6,898 nt of DNA from Planctomycetota bacterium (lineage in GTDB: Bacteria > Planctomycetota > Phycisphaerae > Phycisphaerales > UBA1924). The translations under genes and the position numbers were made by a program. Shown one piece after another: positions 1 to 5,242 of this stretch (positions within the stretch are counted from its first letter, which is position 1; the number at the start of each line of letters is the position of its first letter). The notes under the pieces were generated by a model. That model ran no database searches. It was given only the letters and a program-made list of their open reading frames with translations, and was not told where the DNA came from. Where the stretch lies: contig JAEYNG010000004.1 of NCBI GenBank assembly GCA_023412695.1, positions 1 through 6,898 on the forward strand, in the 5' to 3' direction.

Positions 1-66
1 TCCGACATCCGACCTCCCACATCCGACATCATCCCCATCCCACATCCGACATCCGACATCGCACCC
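1..66. repeat. Degenerate short tandem repeat (ATCCGAC/CCCACATCC type)
   Basis: The heptamer ATCCGAC occurs at 7-13, 21-27, 44-50 and 51-57. A perfect 15-base unit, CCCACATCCGACATC, occurs at 16-30 and again at 39-53, giving a 23-bp period. The block is almost free of G on the + strand and continues off the left edge, so its full length is unknown. It has no spacer structure of the CRISPR kind. It is probably an intergenic simple repeat expanded by slippage, although frame 2 is open through it, so it could also encode a low-complexity Pro/Ser/His N-terminus of the following ORF. Confidence 0.7.
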
Positions 67-595
67 CATCCCTCCCTGGAACGAATCCGAGCACCCCGAG
101 CTCATCCCCACACCCGCCGCCGCGTTCAACGCTCCGCCCGCCACATCCCACGCCCTCCCGCCGCTCGCCGCCCTCGCGCCGCGCGCCATCGACCAGCTCC
201 TCGTGGACTACATCCGCGCCGAGGCCCACATCGAGCGCCTCGCCGCGTCCAACAACGTCCCTCTCCCGGACCTCATCGCCTGGCTCCACACCGAGCCCGT
301 GCAGAGGCTCCTCGACCAGCTCGAACGCGCGATGCAGCGGCGCCTCGTGCTCAACACGCTCCGCGCCCAGACCACCGCCGTCTTCATCCTCGGCCGCACC
401 GCCTCCATGAGCTTCGCATGCGACCCGCTCTCCGCCAGCGAAGCGCGGCCCTTCGAGATCTCCCGCAAGTCCGCCGCGGCCGTCCTCCGCGAAACCCGCC
501 CGCGCCCCTCCTCGCGCACACGCAAGCGCAAACTCGCCCGCGACAACAACTCACCCGCGCACCAACCCCCAGCGAACGACATCGCGCGAGACCCC
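2..595 (+). CDS. Unrecognised helical protein, 5' partial, without a natural stop
   Basis: I do not recognise this protein. Frame 2 is open from the window edge. Protein-like sequence begins near base 72 (a Pro/Ala-rich linker) and is strongest from about 185 to 530, where it reads as several amphipathic helices (AIDQLLVDYIRAEAHIERLA, then PLPDLIAWLHTEPVQRLLDQ, then a helix ending in LVLNTLRAQT) and a late ISRKSAAAVLR segment followed by a basic tail (SSRTRKRKLAR). The helical layout and late Arg/Lys tail suggest a helix-turn-helix or terminase-small-subunit-like DNA-binding protein, but this is only an impression. The only internal start I see is GTG at 203; no ATG precedes it in frame. The frame has no stop until TAA at 1355-1357, yet beyond about 550 it runs antisense to the acetyltransferase and VOC genes and no longer looks coding. 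I therefore end the supported part at 595. A lost stop, a frameshift (frame 1 stops at 601-603, frame 3 at 609-611) or an assembly error could explain this. Confidence 0.4.
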
Positions 596-1093
596 GTCCT
601 TGAGGATGTAGCTCCGCAGCACCCCCTCGCGCTCGAACCCGAGCTTCTCGAGCACCCGACCCGACCGGGCGTTCTCGACGTAATGGTCCGCCTCGACGCG
701 GTTCAGCGGCGGATCGAGCCGCCCGAACACGAACTCGATCACCGCGCCGACCGCCTCCGCGGCGATCCCGCGCCCCCACCAGTCCGGCCGCACGAGATAC
801 CCGATCACCCCGCGCCGGTGCCGCAGATCGCAGTGGATCCCGCAATCCCCGATCACCTCCCCGCCCTCCGCAAGGCAGATCACCCACACGAAGTTCAACC
901 GGTGCTCCCCGGGTGCGCCCCGCTGCTTTGCCAGCCACGCGCGGGCGTCCTCGATCGTGTGCGGGTGGGGGATGCTGATGACGCCATCGGCCACCGACTT
1001 GTGCCGGTGGACATCATGGATGGCCGCGAGATCCTCCTCATCGGCCTCGCGCAGCCGCAGCCGCGCCGTCGTCAGCGTGGGAACATCCATCAT
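551..1093 (-). CDS. GNAT N-acetyltransferase, RimJ/RimL (Acetyltransf_3) type
   Basis: This 180-aa protein is a full-length GNAT acetyltransferase, which moves an acetyl group from acetyl-CoA to an amine in the cytoplasm. The order is typical of RimJ/RimL-like members: an opening strand LTTARLRLREADEEDLAAI (residues 7-25), a central 'GDCGIHCD' strand (82-89), the acetyl-CoA-binding motif A region GYLVRPDWWGRGIAAEA (98-114, with the R/Q-x-x-G-x-G/A loop at WGRGIA), then NARSGRVLEKLGFEREG (141-157), and a closing DVVRWGLVRG. The substrate cannot be read from sequence; relatives modify ribosomal-protein N-termini, antibiotics or small amines. I start at the first ATG of the ATG-ATG pair at 1093, since the longer open frame to 1156 would overlap the VOC gene and adds non-homologous sequence. 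No strong Shine-Dalgarno precedes it. It lies 13 nt after the VOC stop, so it is probably translated from the same transcript. Confidence 0.9.
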   Translation of the reverse strand: MMDVPTLTTARLRLREADEEDLAAIHDVHRHKSVADGVISIPHPHTIEDARAWLAKQRGAPGEHRLNFVWVICLAEGGEVIGDCGIHCDLRHRRGVIGYLVRPDWWGRGIAAEAVGAVIEFVFGRLDPPLNRVEADHYVENARSGRVLEKLGFEREGVLRSYILKDGVSRDVVRWGLVRG

Positions 1094-1106
1094 CGCTTGC
1101 GCACGC

Positions 1107-1466
1107 TCATCGAGGCCGCGGGTGCCGCGGCTGGTACAGGTCGATCGTCCCGCCACCCGGAAGACGAATGGTGGTCACGATCCCCCATCCCTGATCGCTC
1201 ACCTCTCCTTCAAACCTCGCCCCGCGCTGTTTCAACCCCGCGATCGTCGCGTGGATGTCATCGCACATCAGGTGCAGATCGTGCCGCCCCGCGTGCGATG
1301 CCGACTCCCCATCGACCGGGTGGAAGCCGATCTCCGCCGGCGGCGCGGCGAAGATAAGCCATCCATCTCCCGCATCGACGTGCGGGAACTTCAGAACGTC
1401 ACGGAAGAACGCGCGGTCCGCCTCCGCGTCCTTCGTGTAGATCATCGCGTGCAGCCCGTTGACCAT
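1107..1466 (-). CDS. VOC-family (glyoxalase/bleomycin-resistance fold) protein
   Basis: This 119-aa protein is a single vicinal-oxygen-chelate subunit of normal length for small family members, which usually dimerise and bind a metal. It shows the usual order: GLHAMIYTKDAEADRAFFRDVL (4-25, strand then helix, shown here as evidence of the fold start), GWLIFAAPPAEIGFHP (35-50), HDLHLMCDDIHATIAGLKQRG (62-82) and a final GWGIVTTIRLPGGGTIDLYQP (93-113). His6, a His near 62-65 and Asp109 sit where family metal ligands often fall, but Asp109 replaces the more common Glu. The particular reaction (lyase, dioxygenase, resistance by sequestration) cannot be told from sequence. The start at 1466 is fixed by a strong Shine-Dalgarno; the longer frame to 1532 is rejected. 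It is the first gene of a likely two-gene minus-strand unit with the GNAT gene, and is divergent from the basic-protein gene at 1618. Confidence 0.88.
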   Translation of the reverse strand: MVNGLHAMIYTKDAEADRAFFRDVLKFPHVDAGDGWLIFAAPPAEIGFHPVDGESASHAGRHDLHLMCDDIHATIAGLKQRGARFEGEVSDQGWGIVTTIRLPGGGTIDLYQPRHPRPR

Positions 1467-1472
1467 CGCGCA

Positions 1473-1479
1473 ACCTCCT
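1473..1479 (-). promoter_or_regulatory. Shine-Dalgarno of the VOC gene
   Basis: On the minus strand the sequence reads AGGAGGT with a 6-nt spacer (TGCGCG) before the ATG at 1466. This is the best ribosome binding site in the window and decides the start of the VOC gene against the longer open frame. Confidence 0.85.
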
Positions 1480-1481
1480 GT

Positions 1482-1511
1482 TGTCGCGCGCAGTGTACCA
1501 CAAGCGCGACA
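1482..1511. promoter_or_regulatory. Inverted repeat over candidate promoter of the VOC-GNAT unit
   Basis: TGTCGCGC at 1482-1489 and GCGCGACA at 1504-1511 are perfect 8-bp inverted copies separated by 14 nt. The spacer holds TACACT on the minus strand (1497-1492), a 4/6 match to the TATAAT -10 box, located so that a transcript would begin near 1485 and carry the Shine-Dalgarno at 1473-1479. No convincing -35 box is visible at 16-18 nt. An inverted repeat flanking a -10 box is a usual arrangement for a dimeric repressor site, but it could equally be a fortuitous GC-rich palindrome. Confidence 0.4.
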
Positions 1512-1604
1512 GGAAGTTGTTCGCAGATTCATGTCACTTTCACCGAAAACTCATCGCGCAACATCACAGTGCATGCATGTCAAGGTGTGGGGCGGGGACT
1601 CATG

Positions 1605-1610
1605 GAAGGA
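1605..1610 (+). promoter_or_regulatory. Shine-Dalgarno of the basic-protein gene
   Basis: GAAGGA lies 7 nt before ATG 1618. It favours this start over the upstream in-frame start at 1459, which would overlap the VOC gene on the opposite strand and adds residues unlike the rest of the protein. Confidence 0.65.
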
Positions 1611-1617
1611 TTCTGAG

Positions 1618-1980
1618 ATGACCGACAGGAAGACGACACGGCGTGCAGGTCGGACCAGCCGCGCAGCGATGGGCGCCTCGGCGCAGACCGGCGAGCCCGG
1701 CAACAACGGCACGCAGCGCGCTCGTCGGCCCGGCACGCGCCGCGCACGCAAGACCTCGACCTCCCGAACCTCCAGCCGCAAGGCCACCGGCGCACGCGCC
1801 GGCGCGACCCGCAAGGGCACGCGCACCTCCACCCGCCGCGCCGGCTCCTCCACCCGCGCAACCAGCGCCCGCGGCACCGCGTCCCGCGGCCGCGCAAGCC
1901 AGAAGCGCCAGACCGCGCACCGCCGCGCCGGCGCACGCAAGACGTCCACCCGTTCGAGCACGCGGTCCTCGCGCCGCTGA
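1618..1980 (+). CDS. Small Arg/Thr/Ser/Ala-rich basic protein, probably disordered and nucleic-acid-binding
   Basis: The 120-aa product begins MTDRKTTRRAGRTSRAA. By hand count it has 30 Arg, 6 Lys, 22 Thr, 17 Ser and 19 Ala, but only one Asp and one Glu, and no Leu, Ile, Val, Phe, Tyr, Trp or Cys. There is no signal peptide, membrane segment or fold-forming core, so it should be disordered. Irregular motifs such as RRAG, TRRA, SSTR and RKT recur along its length, and it ends in STRSSTRSSRR. The composition resembles bacterial histone H1-like and AlgP-type tails that compact DNA, but those are usually Lys/Ala/Pro-rich, so this is analogy and not homology. Many Ser/Thr next to Arg could be phosphorylation sites. 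A good Shine-Dalgarno and regular GC-rich third positions support coding. Risk: low-complexity GC-rich frames can be open by chance, and the minus strand also shows open frames here. Confidence 0.65.
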   Translation: MTDRKTTRRAGRTSRAAMGASAQTGEPGNNGTQRARRPGTRRARKTSTSRTSSRKATGARAGATRKGTRTSTRRAGSSTRATSARGTASRGRASQKRQTAHRRAGARKTSTRSSTRSSRR

Positions 1981-2004
1981 CTCGCCGATGAGCAAAGGGG
2001 CCGG

Positions 2005-2044
2005 GGCTACACAATCCACCTTCGACCACGGGGTGGCTACACAA
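2005..2044. repeat. 10-bp direct repeat GGCTACACAA with a small stem between
   Basis: GGCTACACAA occurs at 2005-2014 and 2035-2044, exactly 30 bp apart. Between them CCACC (2016-2020) can pair with GGTGG (2032-2036) across an 11-nt loop. ACACAA at the end of the second copy (2039-2044) can also pair with TTGTGT at 2075-2080, enclosing the hairpin at 2048-2063. Confidence 0.6.
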
Positions 2045-2047
2045 CAC

Positions 2048-2067
2048 GGCGTCTCACGACGCCTTCT
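2048..2067 (+). terminator. Short hairpin after the basic-protein gene
   Basis: GGCGTC (2048-2053), loop TCAC, and GACGCC (2058-2063) form a perfect 6-bp GC-rich stem, followed by TTCT. It lies 67 nt after the basic-protein stop and could be a weak intrinsic terminator or one arm of a larger folded RNA. The T-run is too poor for a confident terminator call. Confidence 0.4.
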
Positions 2068-2082
2068 CAAGCCATTGTGTTT

Positions 2083-2120
2083 GGGGCTGTAGAGCATGCC
2101 TCCGCTCTACAGCCCCCTTT
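2083..2120 (+). terminator. 13-bp perfect stem-loop with short T-run, likely terminator
   Basis: GGGGCTGTAGAGC (2083-2095) and its exact inverse GCTCTACAGCCCC (2104-2116) enclose an 8-nt loop, and CTTT follows. This is the strongest inverted repeat in the window. Its place between the basic-protein and S41 genes suits termination of the former, though only three T residues follow. The last C-run (2113-2117) can alternatively pair with GGGGG at 2126-2130 over an 8-nt loop, excluding the base of the large stem, so attenuation of the downstream gene is also conceivable. On the minus strand the hairpin is equally symmetric. Confidence 0.6.
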
Positions 2121-2185
2121 GAATTGGGGGACGCAACCGAAAACGCCCTCCGCGCTTACCGTAAGAAGAAGCACCGGAGGCCGAT

Positions 2186-4024
2186 ATGAACCGCACCCTC
2201 GTGTTGTCGTTCGCGCTCGCCCTTGCACTCGTTACGTTCTCCGCCAGCGCGCAGGAAGGTCGCGCACAGGCCATGTCGCCGTTCGACGCGGTCGAGTGGT
2301 CCGAGACCGACAACCCGCGTCCGCGCGTCCTCATCGGCGACACCTGGTACCTTCTCGACGCCGTCAATGGCATGCCCATCAACGACCTCCTCGCCGGCAT
2401 CGAGCAGCACTACAACCGCCGCGACCTCCAGAAGCGCTTCGAAGAAGACCTGGTCGAAGCCCTCGGCAAGCTCGGCGTCGCCAAGGGCCAGTCCGCAACG
2501 CTCCTCGTCCGCACCGCCGAAGACCAGCCCGCGCAGACCATCACCGCCGAGTGGTCGCGGGAGAAACGCAACGCGCTCCGCAACGCCCGCCGCGACAGCA
2601 CCGATCGCGAACGCCCACGCAACGCCGACACCGACGCCGCCGCGGTCACCCGCACCCTCGACGCGCTCGAACAGCTCATCCTCAAGCGCAGCGCGTACAC
2701 CGCCGCCTCGCCACTTCCGCTCGAATCCCAGCCCTGGCACCAGAAGCTCACCGCCGCCCGCGCCCGCACAGCGGAGATCAAGACCTCCGCCGACCTCACC
2801 CTCGAAGTCGTGCGCGTCGTCGCCGCGATCGGCGATGCCCACGCGCGCGTGAGCGGCCCGCGCGACCCGCGCCTCCGCGCACGCCTGCCCTTCCTCATCC
2901 TCCCCCTCCACCATAGCGCGGGCCCGGTCCTCGCCGTGCAGCCCGACCACTCCGACTTCCTCCGCACCGACACGCCCGTGCTTACCTCGATCGACGGCGT
3001 CTCCATCGACCGCTGGCTCGCCGCTGCCGCCGAGCTCGTCCCGGCCGCGTCGCCGCAGCTCATCCGCGACCGCTCCTGCCGCCTGCTCAACCAGCTTGAG
3101 TTCCTCCGCGCGATCGTCTCGCCCGCATCGCTCGGCGACCCGCGCGTCCGCGTCGGCCTCGCCTCGCTCGACGGCACACGCTCGCACGACATGACCCTCG
3201 CCCTAACCGACCTCCCGCCCGATCCCGCCCCGTGGCCGGAGGGCGGTTCGAACCGGATCACCGCGTCCGACGGCAAGTCCGTCGGCTATCTCCGACTCGC
3301 GCAGATGGACGATGCCGCCGCGAACGCCGTGCGGCAGTGGTTCGCCAAGGCGCAGTCCATTAACCGCCTGATCATCGACGTCCGCGGCAACGGCGGCGGC
3401 TCGCGCGATGCGCTCTTCGCCCTCGCCGAAGCCATCCTCCCCGCCGATGCCGAGCCCGCCGTCATCAACGCCGCGCGGCCGCTCCTCGTCGACGGCGCGG
3501 TCCCCGAGCAGGTCGCCCGCAACCTCAACCGCCGCGGCCTGCGACCGGAGAACGACCCCGCGTGGTCCGACGCCGAGCGCGCCGCCATCGCCGCGTTCAA
3601 GCACCAGTTCACCCCCGCGCTCAAACTCGCCGACGACCGCTTCGACAACTGGTGGTTCGCGTGCGTCTCGCCTGACAAGGACGGCGACACGCGCTGGCGC
3701 GGCCGCGTCGTCGTGCTGCAGGATGCCGGATGCTTCAGCGCGACCGACGTGTTCCTCGCCGCGATAAAGGCATTGCCCAACGTCATGCTCGTCGGCGAGC
3801 CCAGCGGCGGCGGCAGCGGCTCGGCGATCGAGCACGACCTGCCCGGCGGCCTCCACGTCCGGCTCTCGAGCATGGTCTCGTTCCAGCCGACGGGCGAGCT
3901 CTTCGATGGCATCGGCGTCGAGCCCGACGTCGAGATCGAACGCGAACCCAACGATGTGCTCATGCTCCAGAACCGCTGGGTCCGCTTCGCGGCGGAGATT
4001 GCCGCACAGGGGCAGCCCGATTGA
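2186..4024 (+). CDS. Secreted S41-family (tail-specific protease/IRBP-like) peptidase with extra N-terminal domain
   Basis: The 612-aa protein has a Sec signal peptide (hydrophobic 5-20, cleavage likely after ASA at 22) and so acts outside the cytoplasm. Residues about 30-122 form a separate domain (FDAVEWSE near 33, VLIGDTWYLLDAVNGMPIND near 48, RFEEDLVEALGKLGV near 84), of a kind I associate with planctomycete secreted proteins. An Arg-rich linker (123-150) follows, then an S41-type helical segment ending in IGDAHARV (215-222), a PDZ-like stretch (VLTSIDGVSIDRWL, 265-278), and the S41 core: IIDVRGNGGGS (396-406), VVVLQDAGCFSATDVF (508-523) with Ser518 as probable nucleophile, VGEPSGGGSG (536-545) and GIGVEPDVEI (575-584). 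The Lys/Gln pair of CtpA-type enzymes is not evident about 25 residues after the serine, so it fits the IRBP/tricorn-like branch better; activity is inferred. ATG 2186 is preceded by GGAGG with a 5-nt spacer. Substrate unknown. Confidence 0.88.
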   Translation: MNRTLVLSFALALALVTFSASAQEGRAQAMSPFDAVEWSETDNPRPRVLIGDTWYLLDAVNGMPINDLLAGIEQHYNRRDLQKRFEEDLVEALGKLGVAKGQSATLLVRTAEDQPAQTITAEWSREKRNALRNARRDSTDRERPRNADTDAAAVTRTLDALEQLILKRSAYTAASPLPLESQPWHQKLTAARARTAEIKTSADLTLEVVRVVAAIGDAHARVSGPRDPRLRARLPFLILPLHHSAGPVLAVQPDHSDFLRTDTPVLTSIDGVSIDRWLAAAAELVPAASPQLIRDRSCRLLNQLEFLRAIVSPASLGDPRVRVGLASLDGTRSHDMTLALTDLPPDPAPWPEGGSNRITASDGKSVGYLRLAQMDDAAANAVRQWFAKAQSINRLIIDVRGNGGGSRDALFALAEAILPADAEPAVINAARPLLVDGAVPEQVARNLNRRGLRPENDPAWSDAERAAIAAFKHQFTPALKLADDRFDNWWFACVSPDKDGDTRWRGRVVVLQDAGCFSATDVFLAAIKALPNVMLVGEPSGGGSGSAIEHDLPGGLHVRLSSMVSFQPTGELFDGIGVEPDVEIEREPNDVLMLQNRWVRFAAEIAAQGQPD

Positions 4025-4036
4025 GCGGCTCGTGGT

Positions 4037-4066
4037 GGGACAACGCCGCACGCGAGCGGTTACACT
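4037..4066 (+). promoter_or_regulatory. Candidate promoter for a leaderless transcript of the cyanophycinase-like gene
   Basis: TACACT at 4061-4066 (4/6 match to TATAAT) stands exactly 6 nt before ATG 4073, which would put the transcription start on the A of the start codon. GGGACA at 4037-4042 matches TTGACA at four of six positions with an 18-nt spacer. No Shine-Dalgarno precedes this ATG. Together this points to a leaderless mRNA separate from the S41 transcript. Confidence 0.45.
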
Positions 4067-4072
4067 GCGCCG

Positions 4073-5209
4073 ATGAACCGACTGCTCCTCCTCGCGGCCG
4101 CGCTCGCCGCGATGCTGCTCCCCGGCTGCGCATCCTCGACCACCCGGACCGGCCTCAACGGCTACCTGCTGGCGATCGGCGGCGGCCTCGACGACGACAA
4201 CGCGCCCGTGTACGAGCAGTTCGTCCGCCGCGCACGCGCCGCGTCGGAGCGCAACCGCATGCCGCTGTGCATCGTCATCGCGACCGCGGCGAGCGGCGAT
4301 CAGGACGCCAACATCACCGGCAAGACGCAGTCCATCCGCACCTACGCCCCCGACGCGAAGGTCGAGGCGATCCGCCGCGAAACCCCGACCGCCGAAACCG
4401 TCGCCATCATCGACCGCGCCAGCGCGATCTTCTTCACCGGCGGCGACCAGAAGCGCATCACGACGCGCTACCGGCCCAACGACACCAACGGGCCGGAGAT
4501 GGCCGCGATGCGGCGGCTGCTCGATCGCGGCGGGGTCATCGCCGGCACGAGCGCGGGCGACGCGATGATGGGACCGGTCATGTTCCACACCGGCCGCAGC
4601 GCGGAGGCGCTGGGCATCCGCTCGACCCGCGCAGCGCCCGCGGCCGACGACGACCCCGACGAGCGGCGCGAGGAACTGCCGCTGGGCCCGCAGATCGGCC
4701 CGGGGATGAACCTCTTGCCGTGGGCGATGACCGATTCGCACTTCTTCGAGCGCGACCGCTTCGGCCGGCTCGTCGCCGCGCTCGAGCTCAGCGGCACGCG
4801 GCTGGGCGTCGGTGTCGGGGAGGATGCCGCGGTCGAGGTCGATCTTGCGACCGGGGTGCTCACCGGTGTGAGCGTGGCCGATTCGCTGCTGGTCGATGTC
4901 GGCGCGATCGGGCGCGACGGGCTTGTGCGCCGCGGCGTGCGCGCAAGGGTCATCCGCCAGGGCACGCGGCACGTGCTGCCGGACCTGCTGCGTTCTCCGC
5001 CGCACGCCCGGCCGCGGGTCGGCGAAGGCGACTTCGAGGAAGTGCGCATCGTCGAGCCCGGCCAGAACCGGCAGCTCGCGTCGTGGCGGTTCTTCCGCCG
5101 CGCGGAGGAGCTTGGCTGCCCGGGCATTGAGCTGGAACTCGACGGGTACAAACAGACCGCCTGGCCCGACGGCCGCGGCTGGTCGGTCGTGGAGATTTCA
5201 CCGCGGTGA
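4073..5209 (+). CDS. Cyanophycinase-like lipoprotein (peptidase S51 / class I glutamine-amidotransferase-like fold)
   Basis: The 378-aa protein begins with a lipoprotein signal (hydrophobic 4-16, LLPGC with Cys19 as likely lipidated residue; Pro at the lipobox -2 position is unusual). The mature part follows the cyanophycinase/S51 plan: GYLLAIGGGLDDDN (30-43), PLCIVIATAASGDQ (64-77), AIFFTGGDQKRI (118-129), the nucleophile elbow GGVIAGTSAGD (153-163) with Ser160, TDSHFFERDRFGRL (220-233) with His223, and LGVGVGEDAAVEV (244-256). Cyanophycinases hydrolyse the Asp-Arg polymer cyanophycin to beta-Asp-Arg dipeptides, and S51 relatives cut Asp-containing peptides. GTSAG is followed by Asp where Ala is usual. 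Two additions stand out: a charged insert rich in Asp/Glu/Arg at about 185-203, and a C-terminal extension of roughly 100 residues beyond the usual 270-aa length. No cyanophycin synthetase gene is in the window, so the substrate may be a scavenged or other peptide. Confidence 0.87.
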   Translation: MNRLLLLAAALAAMLLPGCASSTTRTGLNGYLLAIGGGLDDDNAPVYEQFVRRARAASERNRMPLCIVIATAASGDQDANITGKTQSIRTYAPDAKVEAIRRETPTAETVAIIDRASAIFFTGGDQKRITTRYRPNDTNGPEMAAMRRLLDRGGVIAGTSAGDAMMGPVMFHTGRSAEALGIRSTRAAPAADDDPDERREELPLGPQIGPGMNLLPWAMTDSHFFERDRFGRLVAALELSGTRLGVGVGEDAAVEVDLATGVLTGVSVADSLLVDVGAIGRDGLVRRGVRARVIRQGTRHVLPDLLRSPPHARPRVGEGDFEEVRIVEPGQNRQLASWRFFRRAEELGCPGIELELDGYKQTAWPDGRGWSVVEISPR

Positions 5210-5242
5210 CATTCGCAGGTCGGCAGGTTCGTAGGGGTAGAT

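Noticed and set aside
1..66. CRISPR array
   Set aside because: Units are 7-15 bp with no unique spacers of regular length and no cas genes nearby.
208..938. Minus-strand open frames opposite the first ORF and inside the GNAT gene (208-582, 384-938)
   Set aside because: Their translations are Arg/Gly/Ala-rich with no recognisable fold and one overlaps the GNAT gene in another frame, which has clear family motifs.
1570..1577. 8-bp palindrome TGCATGCA before the basic-protein gene
   Set aside because: Short, self-complementary and isolated; it does not align with any promoter element I could place.
1551..2097. Three minus-strand open frames opposite the basic-protein gene
   Set aside because: They are low-complexity mirrors of a GC-rich repetitive region, have no good ribosome binding site, and one runs through the 13-bp hairpin.
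2155..2165. Small inverted repeat CTTACCGTAAG just before the S41 Shine-Dalgarno
   Set aside because: A 5-bp palindrome with a single central base cannot form a hairpin, and one copy alone is weak evidence for an operator.
2156..3276. Minus-strand open frames opposite the S41 gene
   Set aside because: The opposite strand has signal peptide, Shine-Dalgarno and S41 motifs in order; these frames have none and are expected in GC-rich DNA.
4440..4860. Chromosomal replication origin at the skew switch
   Set aside because: The switch lies inside a coding gene with no AT-rich stretch, DnaA-box cluster or dnaA/dnaN/parAB neighbours; the skew itself is kept as a finding.
3203..5005. A 600-aa minus-strand open frame across the S41 and cyanophycinase-like genes
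   Set aside because: It spans two recognised genes and their intergenic gap, and its translation is Arg/Ala/Gly/His-rich without domain motifs; it is the antisense shadow of codons ending in C or G.
3730..5130. A 466-aa + strand open frame overlapping both exported proteins
   Set aside because: Out-of-frame Arg/Pro-rich shadow crossing a real stop and start; no fold-like sequence.
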